DNA of 64,000 nucleotides from Saccopteryx bilineata (GCF_036850765.1 NC_089495.1:206386347-206450346); one strand, 5' to 3'. Shown: positions 33,500 to 45,990, numbered from the stretch's first letter. Numbers and translations are program-made. The notes: generated from the letters alone by a model not told the origin.

Positions 33500-34125
33500 A
33501 CAGGAGGGGGGAGAAAAGCCCACTGCATCCCCCCTCGTTCCAGACCTCTCAGCAGGGACCCGGGGGCAGGGCAGGGCAGGGGGCTCCGGCTGTGGTGCAG
33601 AAAGGCGGGTGGAAAGCCCACTGCACCTCCCCTCCTTCCAAACCCCTCAGCAGGGACCCGGGGGTGGGGTGGGCAGGGCGGGGGGCTCTGGCTGTGGTGC
33701 AGGAAGGTGGGTGGAAAGCCCACTGCACCTCCCCTCCTTCCAGACCCCTCAGCAGGGACCCGGGGGGGGGGGTAGGCAGGGCGGGGGGCTCCGGCTGTGG
33801 TGCAGGAAGGCGGGTGGAAAGCCCACTGCACCTCCCCTCCTTCCAGACCCCTCAGCAGGGACCCGGGGGGGGGGGGTGGGCAGGGCGGGGGGCTCTGGCT
33901 GTGGTGCAGGAAGGTGGGTGGAAAGCCCACTGCACCTCCCCTTGTTCCAGACCCCTGAGCAGGAACCTGGGGGCAGGGCAGGGCAGGGCAGTGCGGGGGC
34001 TCTGGCTGTGGTGCAGGAAGGTGGGTGGAAAGCCCACTGCATCCCCCTCCTTCCAGACCCCTCAGCAGGGACCCGGGGGGTGGGCAGGGGGGCTCTGGCT
34101 GTGGTGCAGGAAGGCGAGTGAAATG
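33500..34125. repeat. ~103-bp minisatellite, about six copies
   Basis: The marker GGAAAGCCCACTGCA recurs at about 33611, 33713, 33816, 33920 and 34027, spaced 102-107 bp, with GGCTGTGGTGCAGGAAGG and CAGCAGGGACCCGGGGG in each. Length differences come mostly from the G-run. Confidence 0.95.
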
Positions 34126-34139
34126 GTGGCACCCCACTG

Positions 34140-35310
34140 TCATGTTGACATTTGGAACCAGCGGGTTCAGACGGAACTTTCAACAGAGCCTGACACAGAA
34201 TAGCTTGTCCATAAAATTTTGATAAAATGAGCTATCCGTGTCATCCACTCATCCAGCGGTGACAGAGCACCTGTCCACGAGCCTCTGGACAGCGGGCTCC
34301 GCCTTCAGAGACTGAGCGGGGCTGGCGGGAGAACTCTGACGGAGCATGCTCAGAGAAGAATAACACCAGTTCTGCCTGGCACCCTGCAAAGTGCAGACGG
34401 GTCACTGAAGGGGTCACACCAGCCCAGGGCTCCGGGTCAAACCTGGACCTCAGTTTCCTCATCCGTAGCTAGAGGCTAGTGCTATCCACCTGTCACTGGC
34501 TGGGTCGCATGCCTATGAGGTCTACATAAACATGGAGCTAAACAAACATTTCCGCCCTAAGCAGTGGGAGGCCCTGGACCCTGAGTATTTCTCCCGCCTG
34601 TTAACTCCTCCTACAGGACTTTCTGCTCTTGGTCAAGCTCTGTCTCTCGAAACACAGGGTGGGCGTGCGGAGAGTCTTAGCTTTCTCCAGTACTCTCATC
34701 GAAACACTGCAAGAGAAACAGGTGATGTTTATTTCAACTACTCTATTTTATGTAACCCACTCTCTGAAAAGGTACCCTTCCAACGTGTCAACCGCATAAG
34801 TATATTGCGATAACTTACGTTATTTTATTCTCTTCCACCTTTGAAGTTTTCAGCTACATTCAAGCGAAATGTAGTCCCACCCAAACAATACAGTTGCGTG
34901 TCACAACAAAGCGCACAGATAGTATTCATACTGCTCGCGTCTTCAATTCTAAATTCCAGGTCACGACGACGAAGGAAAACTTAAAACTCACTTCCTCGGC
35001 GGCACTGGCCTCGTGTCCAGTGCTCAGGAGTTGCACGTGGCTAGTGTCCAGCGTGGTCTTGGGCGAGGCGTTCCTTCTTCAGGAAGTCTTTCCTGCCCTG
35101 ACGCCCCTCCCCCGCTCCCCCCTCCGCCCCCAGCTCATAGGTTCAGGCACTTCACGTGCACAGTAAAATGAAACTACTTCACCGCTGTAGGTTACCTTCA
35201 CTTGTCAATTAGTGCCTTTCCCTTATTAGACAGTAAGCTCCACGTAGCAGGGGCCACGTTCTTGTTCACTTCTGGGAATAAGTGCCAGGAGCATAGCAGG
35301 TGCTCGAGCA
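34140..35310. other. Intergenic DNA with MIR/L2 remnants
   Basis: MIR-like GGACCTCAGTTTCCTCATCC near 34440-34470 and L2-like text near 35210-35320. No gene recognised. Confidence 0.45.
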
Positions 35311-35317
35311 ATGTTTG

Positions 35318-35570
35318 TGAGATGGATAGATGGATGGATGGATGGATGCATGCATGCATGGATGGGTGGATGGATGCATGGATGAATGGATGCATGCACG
35401 GATGGATGCATGGATGGATGCATGGATGGGTGGATGGATGCATGGATGAATGGGTGCATGCACGGATGCACGCATGCATGCATGGAAGGATGCATGGATG
35501 CATGGATAGATGGATGGATGGGTGGGTGGATGGGTAGATGATGGATGGATGGATAGATGTTTGGATAAAT
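35318..35570. repeat. GGAT/GCAT tandem array
   Basis: ATGGATGGATGCATGCATGC-type repeats, related in motif to the arrays at 20.3 and 60.6 kb. Confidence 0.95.
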
Positions 35571-37790
35571 AAACAGGAAGGCCTATGGGATGCTGTGGAG
35601 GTAGGCAAAGGAGGAAGCACTACCAATGAGAGAGCCTTCTCTAAGGCTTCCTGGAGGCAGCAGCTTGGCCTTCAAGGGCCTCTGCAACTTCCCTCATGTC
35701 ACTTCCATGGCAGGGGGAGACTGGTGGCTCCAGGGTGGGGCTGCAAGGGGCCGGTGGCGTGGGTGGCCTGCCGTGTGAAGCTGGAAAGCTTGAGGAGAAG
35801 TGGGGAGACTGAAGTCCTCTGGGAGGTGGTCTGAGGGCCAAGGTACCCACAGGGCTCACCCCGGCTGGGCCACATGCCCACTGGGCGAGGCTCGGTTTCC
35901 TGAGTGGAGCCAAGTCCGTCCTCTTCCCGATTCCAGCGCCATCAGGAAGTAGCTCTGACGGAGTCTGCCAGTGCCACCTCTGATGAGTCTGGGGTCCCAG
36001 GGGTCCTCGTCATGAGTAGGGGCCCCGGCCCTGGCCTAATGGCTGAGAGGAACAGAGAGGTCCAGGCTCCTCCAAAACAGGACGTCGCTGTAAAACCAGT
36101 TCAGGCCGGCAACCCTGCCAAGTGCCCCCCAGTTCAGTGAAGTGGCTGCACCAGCCATGGGCCCTTGGTCAGTCCTGGGCTTCCGTTTCCTTTCCTGTAG
36201 CCAGAGGTGAGTGAGATCTATCTGTGACTATTTGAGTCTTATACACACTTAAAAAAAATGTTTTTTAAGTACGAACCATAGAAATGGAGCTTTAAAATGT
36301 GTCTCCATCCTAAGAAATATGACCCCCTACTCCCTACTTCTACCTGTTCACTCCTCTGACACAACTTACTAGGTGGGGGGCTGTCAGGACCCCTAAATGG
36401 CACATTGCCACCTAAGATCCAACACCTTGCTGCGAGGACCCATTACCTCTCACCTTCACCCCATCTTCTTAAGTGGGGCTCAGATTCAGCTTGGACAAAC
36501 CACCCCTGTCACCCCGCTGCTCCCCCCCAAAGACGGTGAGTGACTCAACTCCTTGAGGGTAGGGACCCTTCCATATCCACCTGCTCCATGTCTAAGTCCT
36601 CCGTGCAATGACAGCCAGGTCACCGTGGGGGCAGCACAGGGACAGGGGGGGCAGCTGGTCACGGGAGAATCCGTGGGGCCCGATCACCTAGGCTGCAGGG
36701 GAAGATTAGATCGCAGTCTCTGTGCAATGCGTCGGCGGGCGGGCCGAGGACAGGGGTGTGGCAGGATCCGATGAGCAGACAAAAGACTCCCGCTCTGGCG
36801 GCTGGAAGGTGACTTAGGAGGGGGCAGTGTGGGGGGGGGGGAGAGGAAGCAAAGGCCCCCGCAGCTGTCGACAGCTGGACCCCCGGAGCTTGGAGGGAGA
36901 GACAGGGATGATGGGGACAGAGACGGACCTTTGCAAGTGGTCAGCATGTGAATGGCTTCTAAAGGCTCTGGCAGGGATGCGAGCAACCCGGGAAAGAAGG
37001 GTGAGGAAAGGAGGGGAGGGTCCCGGGGCTGGGGTGTGATCTGACCGCTGGGACTTGCAGGGTGACATGGAGCCACCTCTCTGGGCTCAGGTTCTGCAGT
37101 GCACACGGAGGGGTCTGGGCCAGGTGATCACCAAAGATCCCCCCCTCTGCCCCGGAGAGCCGACGGGCCTGGGTTCGTACCCTGTGCTTGGGGTCCCAGC
37201 CTGGGCTCAGGCCTCACTCACACCACCTCTGCTGGGCTTGCTTCCTGCCAAGTGCCAGGGCGGGCATCACGGGTGTACAACCCCGGCAGCTGGGAAGGCC
37301 CTCACTCTGGGGGGCTCGCGCTTGAGTAGCTACTCTGCTGTCAGGGCCTGGACACGCTTCCATGACGTCTGAACGAGGGGCCGTGCAGCCTCTGTGCACC
37401 GGACACTGCTAACGACGAGTCTGTGCGGCCGCCTGCCCTGGGCCTTCCAGGGTGAGGGAGGCACACACACTCCCGCAGACGCAGACTGGCGGGGAGGGCG
37501 GGTGGGAGGCCCCTCGGGCGGAGGACCCTGGCTGCCCCCCTCTGCGGTGCCTGGGTCCCCGATGTCACTGGCACCAGCCTCCCACCGCCCCTCCAGACTC
37601 TTTGATACCCATCGAGTCCCCACACGTTTCCCCGGTGTGAGGCTTGCAGACGTCAGCCGTCAGCCCGAGGGGTAGGCTGGCCCCAAGCATGCTCAGCCCC
37701 AGGTCGGCAAACAAGTGCAACGAGAGGAGGCGACTGGTGGAGATCAAGGCCCAGGGAGGACCTCTGTGCGCGGAGGTCAGCACGCGTGTG
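35570..37790. other. GC-rich intergenic DNA
   Basis: No gene recognised in 2.2 kb despite several spurious open frames; no conserved domain motif in any. Confidence 0.45.
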
Positions 37791-37796
37791 GGGGCG

Positions 37797-37845
37797 GTGT
37801 GTGTGTGTGTGTGTGTGTGTGCGCACGCGCGCGCACACACACGGG
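37797..37845. repeat. (GT)n/(GC)n/(CA)n compound microsatellite
   Basis: GT run followed by GCGCACGCGCGCGC and a CA run; alternating purine-pyrimidine throughout, able to form left-handed DNA. Confidence 0.9.
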
Positions 37846-38146
37846 TTGGGGGGGGAGTGAAACAGGGCGAAGTGAAGTGAACTCCATGGCGTGCAGCCAG
37901 GAGACCGAGGGGGAAGTCACAGGCAGGCTTGTTCGGCTCCAGACAAAGAAGGACCTTTTAACAACTGATGCTATCCAGCAATGAAACCTCTCACCTTCCG
38001 AGCGAGCGGGGAATGTTCCCTCCCAGGAAGTGCAAGTACAGGGTGCCTGCCTGTCAGGGAGGCTGGGGAGGGCTTCTGGTTGAGCCGCTGGACTGGAGAA
38101 GTATGCGATCCGGGTCATGGAATCAACTTAATAAAACTAAACCAGC

Positions 38147-38164
38147 ATTTGTGTGTGTGTGTGC

Positions 38165-38194
<30 letters not shown>
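38147..38194. repeat. (GT)n microsatellite next to a SINE
   Basis: GT run with GCGTGC interruption. Confidence 0.92.
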
Positions 38195-38195
<1 letters not shown>

Positions 38196-38508
38196 ACAGA
38201 GACATAGAGAGTTAGAGAGAGGGGCAGATAGGGACAGACAGACAGGAAGGGAGAGAGATGAGAAGCATCAATTCTTCATTTCGACACCTTAGTTGTTCAT
38301 TGATTGCTTTCTCATATGTGCCTTGACCAGGGGGGCTACAGCAGACCGAATGACCCCTTGCTCGAACCAGTGACCTTGGGTCCAAGCTGGTGAGCTTTTG
38401 CTCAAACCAGATGAGCCTGTGCTCAAGCTGGCAACCTCGGGGTCTCAAACCTGGGTCTTCTGCATCCCAGTCCAACGCTCTATCCACTGCGCCACCGCCT
38501 GGTCAGGC
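38195..38508 (-). mobile_element. tRNA-derived bat SINE, ~310-bp type
   Basis: Minus-strand head CTGACCAGGCGGTGGCGCAG, then ATAGAGCG, and the end with TCTGTC/TCTCTAA runs. Close to consensus of this group. Confidence 0.93.
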
Positions 38509-38509
38509 A

Positions 38510-40110
38510 GTATATTTTTTTAATAGAAAAGGTAAAAGAGGAGAAAGACAAGAGAAGAGAAGAGGTTCAGGTTTAACCCACAGAGTTAAGGGAAAAGGAC
38601 GCTTTTCGGAACTCCCAGTGCGTGTGTGCGCCCTGCATGGTAATATAAAGCCTGTCACTAACCGTGGGTGGTTGTCAGAAAGATGGAAAGCCTTCGGGAA
38701 GTTGATCTCTAAGAGCCTTTTAATTTGTGGTTACTGTGAGGCAACATTCTTAAGTTTTAGGTAAGAAATTACGAGACTGGGAGTCTAAAAGATTTATTTA
38801 TTTTTTATTTTTTTACTTCGCATGCATTTAATGCCCGTTCTAAGCCGTGCTGGGTGCTATGGACAGAAGGATAGAACAGAATCAGTGTCCAGGGATGGAG
38901 ACAGACATTTAGATGCGTTATTATAACGCAGTGTCGTGGCTGAGACTGGTGCCTATTTCATCCCTCCCTATGAAGGAGTTGCTTTCTGAGCACCGTTTTG
39001 CAGATGAAAAAAAAAAGAAAAGAAAAGAAAAGAATCATGGCTCCCATGGTGACAAAAAAGAGTTTCTGGAGGTCCCCCAGCAGGGTCATGATTGAACTCA
39101 GGACCACCCAAGGGTCGGGGCAAACATCACAGCAGAAGAAACCCTTGAACTCGGACTTGAAGGAGGAGGAGGAGTCTGACGGCTTGACCAGGGGGCTCAG
39201 GTACTGCTTCCCTTCACAGACAGCCCAGGAGCCACGCTGGAAGTGAGAGCGAGCGCAGAACTCACGGCAAGCCGGCCTGACGGGGCGTGTGACCACGCTA
39301 GCTGCGTGACCCTGGGCAAACCACCTAGCCTGCCTGGGCCTCCGCTTCCTCGTGGGTTAGGCGGGAACGATCACGAGATTAGAGATCGTGTTATAGGAGG
39401 CATCTGGCATCGATCAGCACAGCGCCCGGCAAATAGTACGTGCTTCGTGCCCGTTGAGGAGGATGCCTGCCTTTGACCAGCTCCGACACTCGGCACCGGT
39501 GAGGCCTTGGGCAAGCTGCTGGCCTCGTTATGCCTTAGTTTTCTCATCTTTCCAATGGGGACGAGTAATAGTACCGACCACCTAACGTGATAAAAAAATA
39601 AATCAACCCAAATAAAGTTCTTAGAAGAGTATTAGGCACAAATTAGGTGCGTGCTAGAGACTGGCCAACGTTGATACTTCTACGTGCTTCACGCTAGGAT
39701 AGGAGCGCTCGAATTTTATTCGCCATTTAGATGAACACGTGATTGTGAAGAGTCCGCCGTGTTCCAGGAAATGCCCCAAGATCTATCAGGGGATCTCAAT
39801 TAGTTTAGCACTTGGCTGGAGCCCTGAGTGTGATGTCAGGTTCATTTTCTAGCAGGGAGTGGGGTGGAGGCCGGATTTGGGCGGGAGGTGACATAGGTGG
39901 CGGACAGTGAGGCTGAAGAGGTCGAAAAGGACAGACAAGGAAAAATGCTTCATGTCACGTCAGCCTAGAAAACCATGGTGGGTTTTTCATCGGGGGACTT
40001 TTCATCCTTAGAATTTATGACTTCTCAGTTGCAGAACTCTGTGTGCTCAAGTCTTTATGATTCCTAGATTATCGCCCTATGATTTTGTGACCCTTAATGC
40101 TTCTTACTTG
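38510..40110. other. Intergenic DNA with MIR-like fragments
   Basis: MIR-like text near 39290-39450 (TGACCCTGGGCAAACCACCT, AGCGCCCGGCAAATAGTACG) and 39490-39660. No gene seen. Confidence 0.5.
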
Positions 40111-40120
40111 CTGTGGTAGA

Positions 40121-40122
40121 TT

Positions 40123-40156
<34 letters not shown>

Positions 40157-40172
40157 ATGTGTGTGTGTGTGT
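40121..40172. repeat. (TA)n then (TG)n microsatellite
   Basis: Alternating TA with one TT break, then GTGTGTGTGT. Confidence 0.92.
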
Positions 40173-40189
40173 CTATCTAAATAGTCACA

Positions 40190-41240
40190 GTAAGGACTTC
40201 TGGTTTCAACTCCAACATGTAAAAAGATTGCAAGCCATTATTGCTGGTTCCTTTATTTACAATAAGAAAAAGTCAGACAGGCTGAACGTCACCGACTTCT
40301 CTTGAATCCATAGGAGAAGGCAAACGCCCACCGGAAATCCGGGGAGAACCGTGTGCATCCAAAAGGCTACGGCATCAGGATGGGCTTCCCTGTAGCAATG
40401 CCATCAATCGGTGGGAACATGTCAGCGGTCACTCTGAGGAGTGGCTGACGGCCGAGTGGGGACTAGATAAGAGTCAGGAGCTCCTGGCGTCCTCAGTCGT
40501 GGGAGAGTGGGGAAGACCTCTCATATTTCTGCAGATTTTTTTCCTCCAAGACCCTCACTGGGTTGCAGTGCGGAGGATCTAACAGAGAGAGCTCCCCACG
40601 CACCCCGGGCAGAGAGAGGCAAAAGCGTAAGGACGGTGAAGCCATCCCGGAGCCTTCTACCTCCGCTCCAGCGGGGAGGACTTGGCAGAGAGCAATTCAG
40701 AGACGAATCGCAGCGAAGGCGGAGGAACGGCGACCTCTCCACACTTCCTGTTTCACCGAGGCGGGGAAAGTATAAAAGCTGGCGACAATAGAGGAAATGG
40801 GCTAAGACACTGTCGCCCGGGAAGGCGCCAGAAGAGGAGGTTAGGGGGTAGCCCTACCCCTGGAAGAGGAACAGAAACTCTTCCCCAAGACCACGCCCCT
40901 GAGATGAGCGCTGAGGCCACTAAAAGCCTGAAACTTAATTACAAGTTTAGAGAACGCCCTCCCGCTGCCCCGCTCCACCACCGCGCCGAGAGCGCTCCAG
41001 GAGAGTGACGGCCGTTTACGGCGGAAGGAGGTGCGAGACACAGGCTCTCTCGGACAGACGGACGGCCAGTGCTGCAGAGCCAGAAACGGAGGCGGGAGCA
41101 AGGACACAGAGGAGTTTCACGCCCAGGGCACCCAGAGCTACAACGAGCATGAAGGGCAGCACAGTCCCTCGCAAGATTAACATCGACCCTCGTCTTAAAG
41201 GCCTATTGTCCTCAGTATTGATTATCCCATAGTTAATAGT
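40190..41240 (+). mobile_element. Possible L1 5' UTR-like segment
   Basis: GC-rich, begins with GACTTCTGGTTTCAACTCCA and runs to the MLT1-like LTR. Contains GTATAAAAGC near 40770. The resemblance to L1 5' regions is weak; no coding frame recognised. Confidence 0.3.
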
Positions 41241-41254
41241 ACATGTCCAGCTCT

Positions 41255-41640
41255 ACAAGGCGTGCTGTATGGGTTTCCTGGGGTTGCAGAGACGACGGAT
41301 TACCGGCAAAGCTTGGTGGCCGAAAACAATAGAAATGTCTATTCTCTTATTGTTCCGGAGGTCAGAAATCTGAAACCTGTCGGTATCACTAGGCTGAGAC
41401 CACAGTGTCGGATGGACTGCGCACCCCTGAAGGTTCTGGGGGGCGGAGCCCTTCCTGGCCTCTTCTGGTTGCTGCGGGCATTCCTTGGCTCGTGGTTGAA
41501 TTACTCGGAGGGTTTTCTTCATTGGTCCATTACCTTCTTGTCTGTGCGTCAGACCTCCCTCTGCCTCCCTCTTTTAAAGACACGCCGTGTTTGCCTTCTG
41601 AGTCCACCTGGGTAATCCAGGATAATCTTCCTATCTCAGA
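41255..41640 (-). mobile_element. MLT1/MaLR-like LTR remnant, antisense
   Basis: GGGTTTCCTGGGGTTGCAGA, AGAAATGTCTATTCTCTTAT, GAGGTCAGAAATCTGAAACC and CCTGGCCTCTTCTGGTTGCT are the reverse-complement pattern of an MLT1-type LTR. Old, no coding part. Confidence 0.65.
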
Positions 41641-41679
41641 GCCTGTTAATCCAGCCTCCCACACATGCCAAAAGGCAAG

Positions 41680-41938
41680 AACAAATATAGATTTAAGAGG
41701 CAAAACCATCATCAGAAGCAGACTCAGATATGAGACTGATGTTGGAATTATCAGACAGGGAATTTAAAATGACTAGAATGAATATGTTAAAGATTTCAAT
41801 GGAGAAACATTCTCCCAGGATACCGTATATGCTAAGCCACAAAACAAGTTTGAATAAATTTTAAAAGATTGAAATTATATGGAAAAATATATAACATTTT
41901 AATAACTAGTTAGTGTTGGAACAATTTGATGTGCATAT

Positions 41939-41940
<2 letters not shown>
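41680..41940 (+). mobile_element. L1 5'-region fragment
   Basis: AGCAGACTCAGATATGAGAC, TTGGAATTATCAGACAGGGA and ATTTAAAATGACTAGAATGA match the segment before L1 ORF1 in old L1s. Ends in an A-run near 41941. Confidence 0.7.
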
Positions 41941-41974
<34 letters not shown>

Positions 41975-43280
41975 AAGAAAGAAAAAGATCTTTGACCCAG
42001 TCTTTGTACTTTATATGAAAAGTAAGTAAAATAAACCCAAAATTGCTCATTTACCTAAATGTAAAGCACAAAACAGTAAAACTCTAGAAGAAAAAGATAG
42101 AAAATCTGCTTGAGTTTCAATTTGGTGATGAGTTTGGGATAGAGTACCAAAAATGCCATCCATGAAAGAAAAAAATTGATAAGTTGCGACCTGTGGTGGC
42201 GCAGTGGATAAAGCGTCGACCTGGAAATGCTGAGGTCGCCGGTTCGAAACCCTGGGCTTGCCTGGTCAAGGCACATATGGGAGTTGATGCTTCCTGCTCC
42301 TCCCCCCTTCTCTCTCTGTCTCTCTCTCCCTCTCTGTCTCTCTCTCTCCCTCTCTCCTCTCTAAAAATGAATAAATAAATAAATAATTAAAATACTTAAA
42401 AAAAAAAAGAGGGCATCAAAATTGATAAGCTGGGCTTTATTAACTTTTGTTTTTATATATAAAAACAAACAAACCCCACACAAAACACTGTTAAGTGAAT
42501 GAAAAGACTAACCACAAACTGGGAGTAGATATTTGCAGATGACGTAGCCGATGAGAGGTCTTAGCTGTCACGTGCACAGAACGTCCAGAACTCAACAACA
42601 GGAAAACAAACAACCCAGTTTAAAAATGGGCAAAGGTATGAAAAGCCACCTCCCCAAGGGATATATACAAATGGCAAATAAGCATATGGAAAAAATTCTC
42701 AACATCTGTCTTTAAGGAAATGCAAATTAGAACAACTGTATACCTATTCAAATGGACAAATTCCCAAAAAAAAAAAAAAAAAGTGGCAATACCGAGTGCT
42801 GATGAAGATGCAAAGGAATGGAAACTCTTAGTCATCCGGAGCAGGAGTGAAAAATGGTACAGTTACTTTGAAAAATAGTTTGGCAGGCTTCTTCTCAAGC
42901 TAATAATAGATTTACCATATGACTCAGCAATTGTGCTCCTAGATATTTTCCCAACTGATCAGAAACATTATGTCCACATGAAAGCCTGCACATAAATATT
43001 TATAGCAGCTTTCTTTATGTTCTTAATAAAGTTGGAAGCAACCAAGGTGTCCTTTAACAGGGGAATGAATAAACAATGTTACATCCACACTGTAGAGAAT
43101 ACTATTCAGAGATCAAAAAGAACAAACTTGCTCATCCACACAACAGTATGGATGACTCTTAAATGCGCATTGCCAAGTGAAAGAAGCCAGGTTCAAAGGC
43201 TTCATATTGTTTGATTCCCTTTGTATGATTAAGAAAAAGGCACAGCTGTACCCATCTGTCAAAACTCGAACTTTATAGCA
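41941..43280 (+). mobile_element. L1 ORF2 end and 3' UTR, interrupted by a SINE
   Basis: Signatures such as AAATTGATAAGCTGGGCTTT, TTTACCATATGACTCAGCAA, TTGGAAGCAACCAAGGTGTC and GTGAAAGAAGCCAGGTTCAA. Degenerate. Confidence 0.88.
42186..42410 (+). mobile_element. tRNA-derived bat SINE, ~210-bp type
   Basis: Head GACCTGTGGTGGCGCAGTGG and end AAAAATGAATAAATAAATAA; flanks AAAATTGATAAG on both sides. Sits in the L1. Confidence 0.94.
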
Positions 43281-43292
43281 CAAAGAGTAAAT

Positions 43293-43663
43293 TTTTTTTT
43301 TTTAAAGAGAGTAGGGGAGATACAGAGACAGACTCCCACATGCGCCTTGACTGGGATCCACCTAGTAATTTCTGTCAGATGGCCAATGCTCTGCCCAGCT
43401 GAAGCCATGCTCACAACCCAGCTATTTTTAGCACCTGAGGTGGAGGCTCCATGTAGCCATCCTCAGCACCTGGGGCTGATGCTCTTGAACCAACTGAGCT
43501 ATGGCTGTGGGAGAGGAAGAGAAAGAGAAAGAGAGAGAGAGCAAGAAGGAAGAGGGGAGGAGAAGCAGATGGTCACCTCTCTTATGCGCCCCCAACCAGG
43601 AATTGAACCCAGGACTTCCACACGCCTGGTTGATGCTCTACCACTGAACCAACCAGCCAGGGC
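43293..43663 (-). mobile_element. tRNA-derived bat SINE, ~420-bp type (first of a nested pair)
   Basis: T-run 43292-43302, head GGCCCTGGCTGGTTGGTTCA on the minus strand at 43664. Target duplication CACAAAGAGTAAAT at 43279-43292 and 43664-43677. Confidence 0.93.
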
Positions 43664-43678
43664 CACAAAGAGTAAATC

Positions 43679-44052
43679 TTTTTTTTTTTTTTTTTTTTCA
43701 TTTTTCTGAAGCTGGAAACGGGGAGAGACAGTCAGACAGACTCCCGCATGCGCCCGACCGGGATCCACCCGGCACGCCCACCAGGGGCGACGCTCTGCCC
43801 ACCAGGGGGCGATGCTCTGCCCATCCTGGGCGTCGCCATGTTGCAACCAGAGCCACTCTAGCGCCTGAGGCAGAGGCCACAGAGCCATCCCCAGCACCCG
43901 GGCCATCTTTGCTCCAATGGAGCCTCGGCTGCGGGAGGGAAAGAGAGAGACAGAGAGGAAAGCGCGGCGGAGGGGTGGAGAAGCAAATGGGCGCTTCTCC
44001 TGTGTGCCCTGGCCGGAAATCGAACCCGGGTCCTCCGCACGCTAGGCCGACG
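43679..44052 (-). mobile_element. 5'-truncated young tRNA-derived bat SINE (second of a nested pair)
   Basis: T-run 43679-43698, near-consensus body, but the head stops at CGTCGGCCTAGCGTGCGGAG: about 30 bases with box A are missing. Target duplication GAGTAAATCTT at 43670-43680 and 44053-44063, lying in the right duplication of the previous SINE. Confidence 0.93.
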
Positions 44053-44577
44053 GAGTAAATCTTAATGTATGCAGATTTCATAAAAGAATCTTACTATATT
44101 ATAAATGTATGCTCATCTCTCCAAAGGGTGTGGGAACCTAACAGGCTTTAGAAAGACTAGAAACAATAAGCAGAACATCAAAGGAACTGACTATGAGCAC
44201 TGTGCTCTGACAGGTGCAGTTACATCTCACAGGCAGCTGGGCTGACAATTCTGAAACTCCTGTACCTATGGACCAGAATACTGGACAATGAGGTAGGTGG
44301 ATGGCCCACGGCAGGTGGCGGGTTCTCAGGGGTGAAGTGGGAGGTTGTAGATGAGCAAGGGGAGAGGTGAAAATGAGCGATGTGAACAGATTTGAGTTGG
44401 AGGCCTGAGCACGAACTCACGCTTAGCTTAATATAGCTATGAACGGATAGATACAGAAATAATTCTAGTTATATGTCTATGCAGGCTAGTGTACGTATGT
44501 ATAATTCCTAGTTTTTCCCCACTGAGACTGGACCCCAGGAGCAATGAGCAGACAGACCCAGCACCTTGATCTTGGCT

Positions 44578-44580
<3 letters not shown>

Positions 44581-44615
<35 letters not shown>

Positions 44616-45003
44616 CTTCATTTTTTCTGAAGCTGGAAATGGGGAGAGACAGTCAGACAGACTCCCGCATGCGCCCGACCGGGATCCACCCGGCACGCCC
44701 ACCAGGGGCGACGCTCTGCCCACCAGGGGGCGATAATCTGCCCATCCTGGGCGTCGCCATGTTGCGACCAGAGCCACTCTAGCGCCTGGGGCAGAGGCCA
44801 CAGAGCCATCCCCAGCGCCCGGGCCATCTTTGCTCCAATGGAGCCTTGGCTGCGGGAGGGGAAGAGAGAGACAGAGAGGAAAGCGCGGCGGAGGGGTGGA
44901 GAAGCAAATGGGCGCTTCTCCTGTGTGCCCTGGCCGGGAATCGAACCCGGGTCCTCTGCACGCTAGGCCGACGCTCTACCGCTGAGCCAACCGGCCAGGG
45001 CCA
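44581..45003 (-). mobile_element. tRNA-derived bat SINE, full-length young copy
   Basis: T-run of about 35, near-consensus body and intact head with box A and box B; perfect duplication ATCTTGGCTTCT at 44569-44580 and 45004-45015. Confidence 0.96.
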
Positions 45004-45189
45004 ATCTTGGCTTCTAATACCATTTTCTAATAAAAGGAATGAGGGAGAAATGGCTGATTTTCAGGGCTTGGGCAGAAATATATATTAGATGGTCTCGGAG
45101 CATCTTTATAGTGTCAGGAAGGGAGGAAGCGATGTGGATATAACAAAGAGACACAGGAGCCAGCGTTTGTCCCACTAGTCAAATCTGGA

Positions 45190-45990
45190 ACAATTTGGGT
45201 AACAAATCCATAATGTAGTATTTAGATAACAATGCAAAATATACCATAAGTACCCACATGTCCACATTGATGCAATAAATGAGAGAATGAACACATCACA
45301 AAAGCATTCCAAATGACTTACGTAGCTTCTGCCCCCCTCAAAAACAAGGCTCCATCTCTTAAGTGTGGGCTAGGCATATGAAAAGGGGGTGGGGAAAGAA
45401 ACATTCTACTGGAGCAAACTGGCAAACACCACCTTAGCTAGGTGATTAATGTTACCATCATTAATGATAAGTGGTGTTGATGGCCTTTTCTCTTGATATG
45501 ACGTGTTGACAATGACACTTTATCTCTCCGGTCTTCCTCAAAACTCATCACTATAGTCTAATCATGAGGAACACACCGGGCAAACCCACATTGAGGGACC
45601 GTCTACAGGAAACTTGATTATTTGAGGAGAGCTGGTCATCCATCAAGGTTGTCAACAGCAAGGAAATTAAGAAAACTGTCGCAGCCAAGAGGAGCCTCAG
45701 GAGCTCTGATGATTAAACAGAATTATCTTGCATTCTGGATGAGGTCCTGATGACTAAATAGAACATGAGATTCTGGATGGGATCCTGGAACAGGGAAAAA
45801 GACATTCAGGAAAACTAATGGCTAAAGTATGGAGTTCAGCGAACAGTAACGAATCGCGTCGGTTCCTCCGGCTGTGACAGATGTATCGCCGCCATGTAAA
45901 ATATGAACAATGAGGGGGGCTGGGTGCAGGGCCACATGGGACCTCTCTACAGTCCTCGCAACTTCCCTGCACATCTAACGATGATAAAAT
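45190..45990 (+). mobile_element. L1 3' UTR fragment
   Basis: AATCATGAGGAACACACCGG, ACATTGAGGGACCGTCTACA, and GATGGGATCCTGGAACAGGG are 3' UTR text of old L1 subfamilies. Contains an internal ~45-bp partial duplication near 45.70-45.79 kb. Confidence 0.75.

Noticed and set aside
33127..34203. Open frames of 338 and 349 codons across the CA-rich and 103-bp arrays
   Set aside because: Both strands open over low-complexity tandem repeats; proline/cysteine-valine composition follows the repeat unit.
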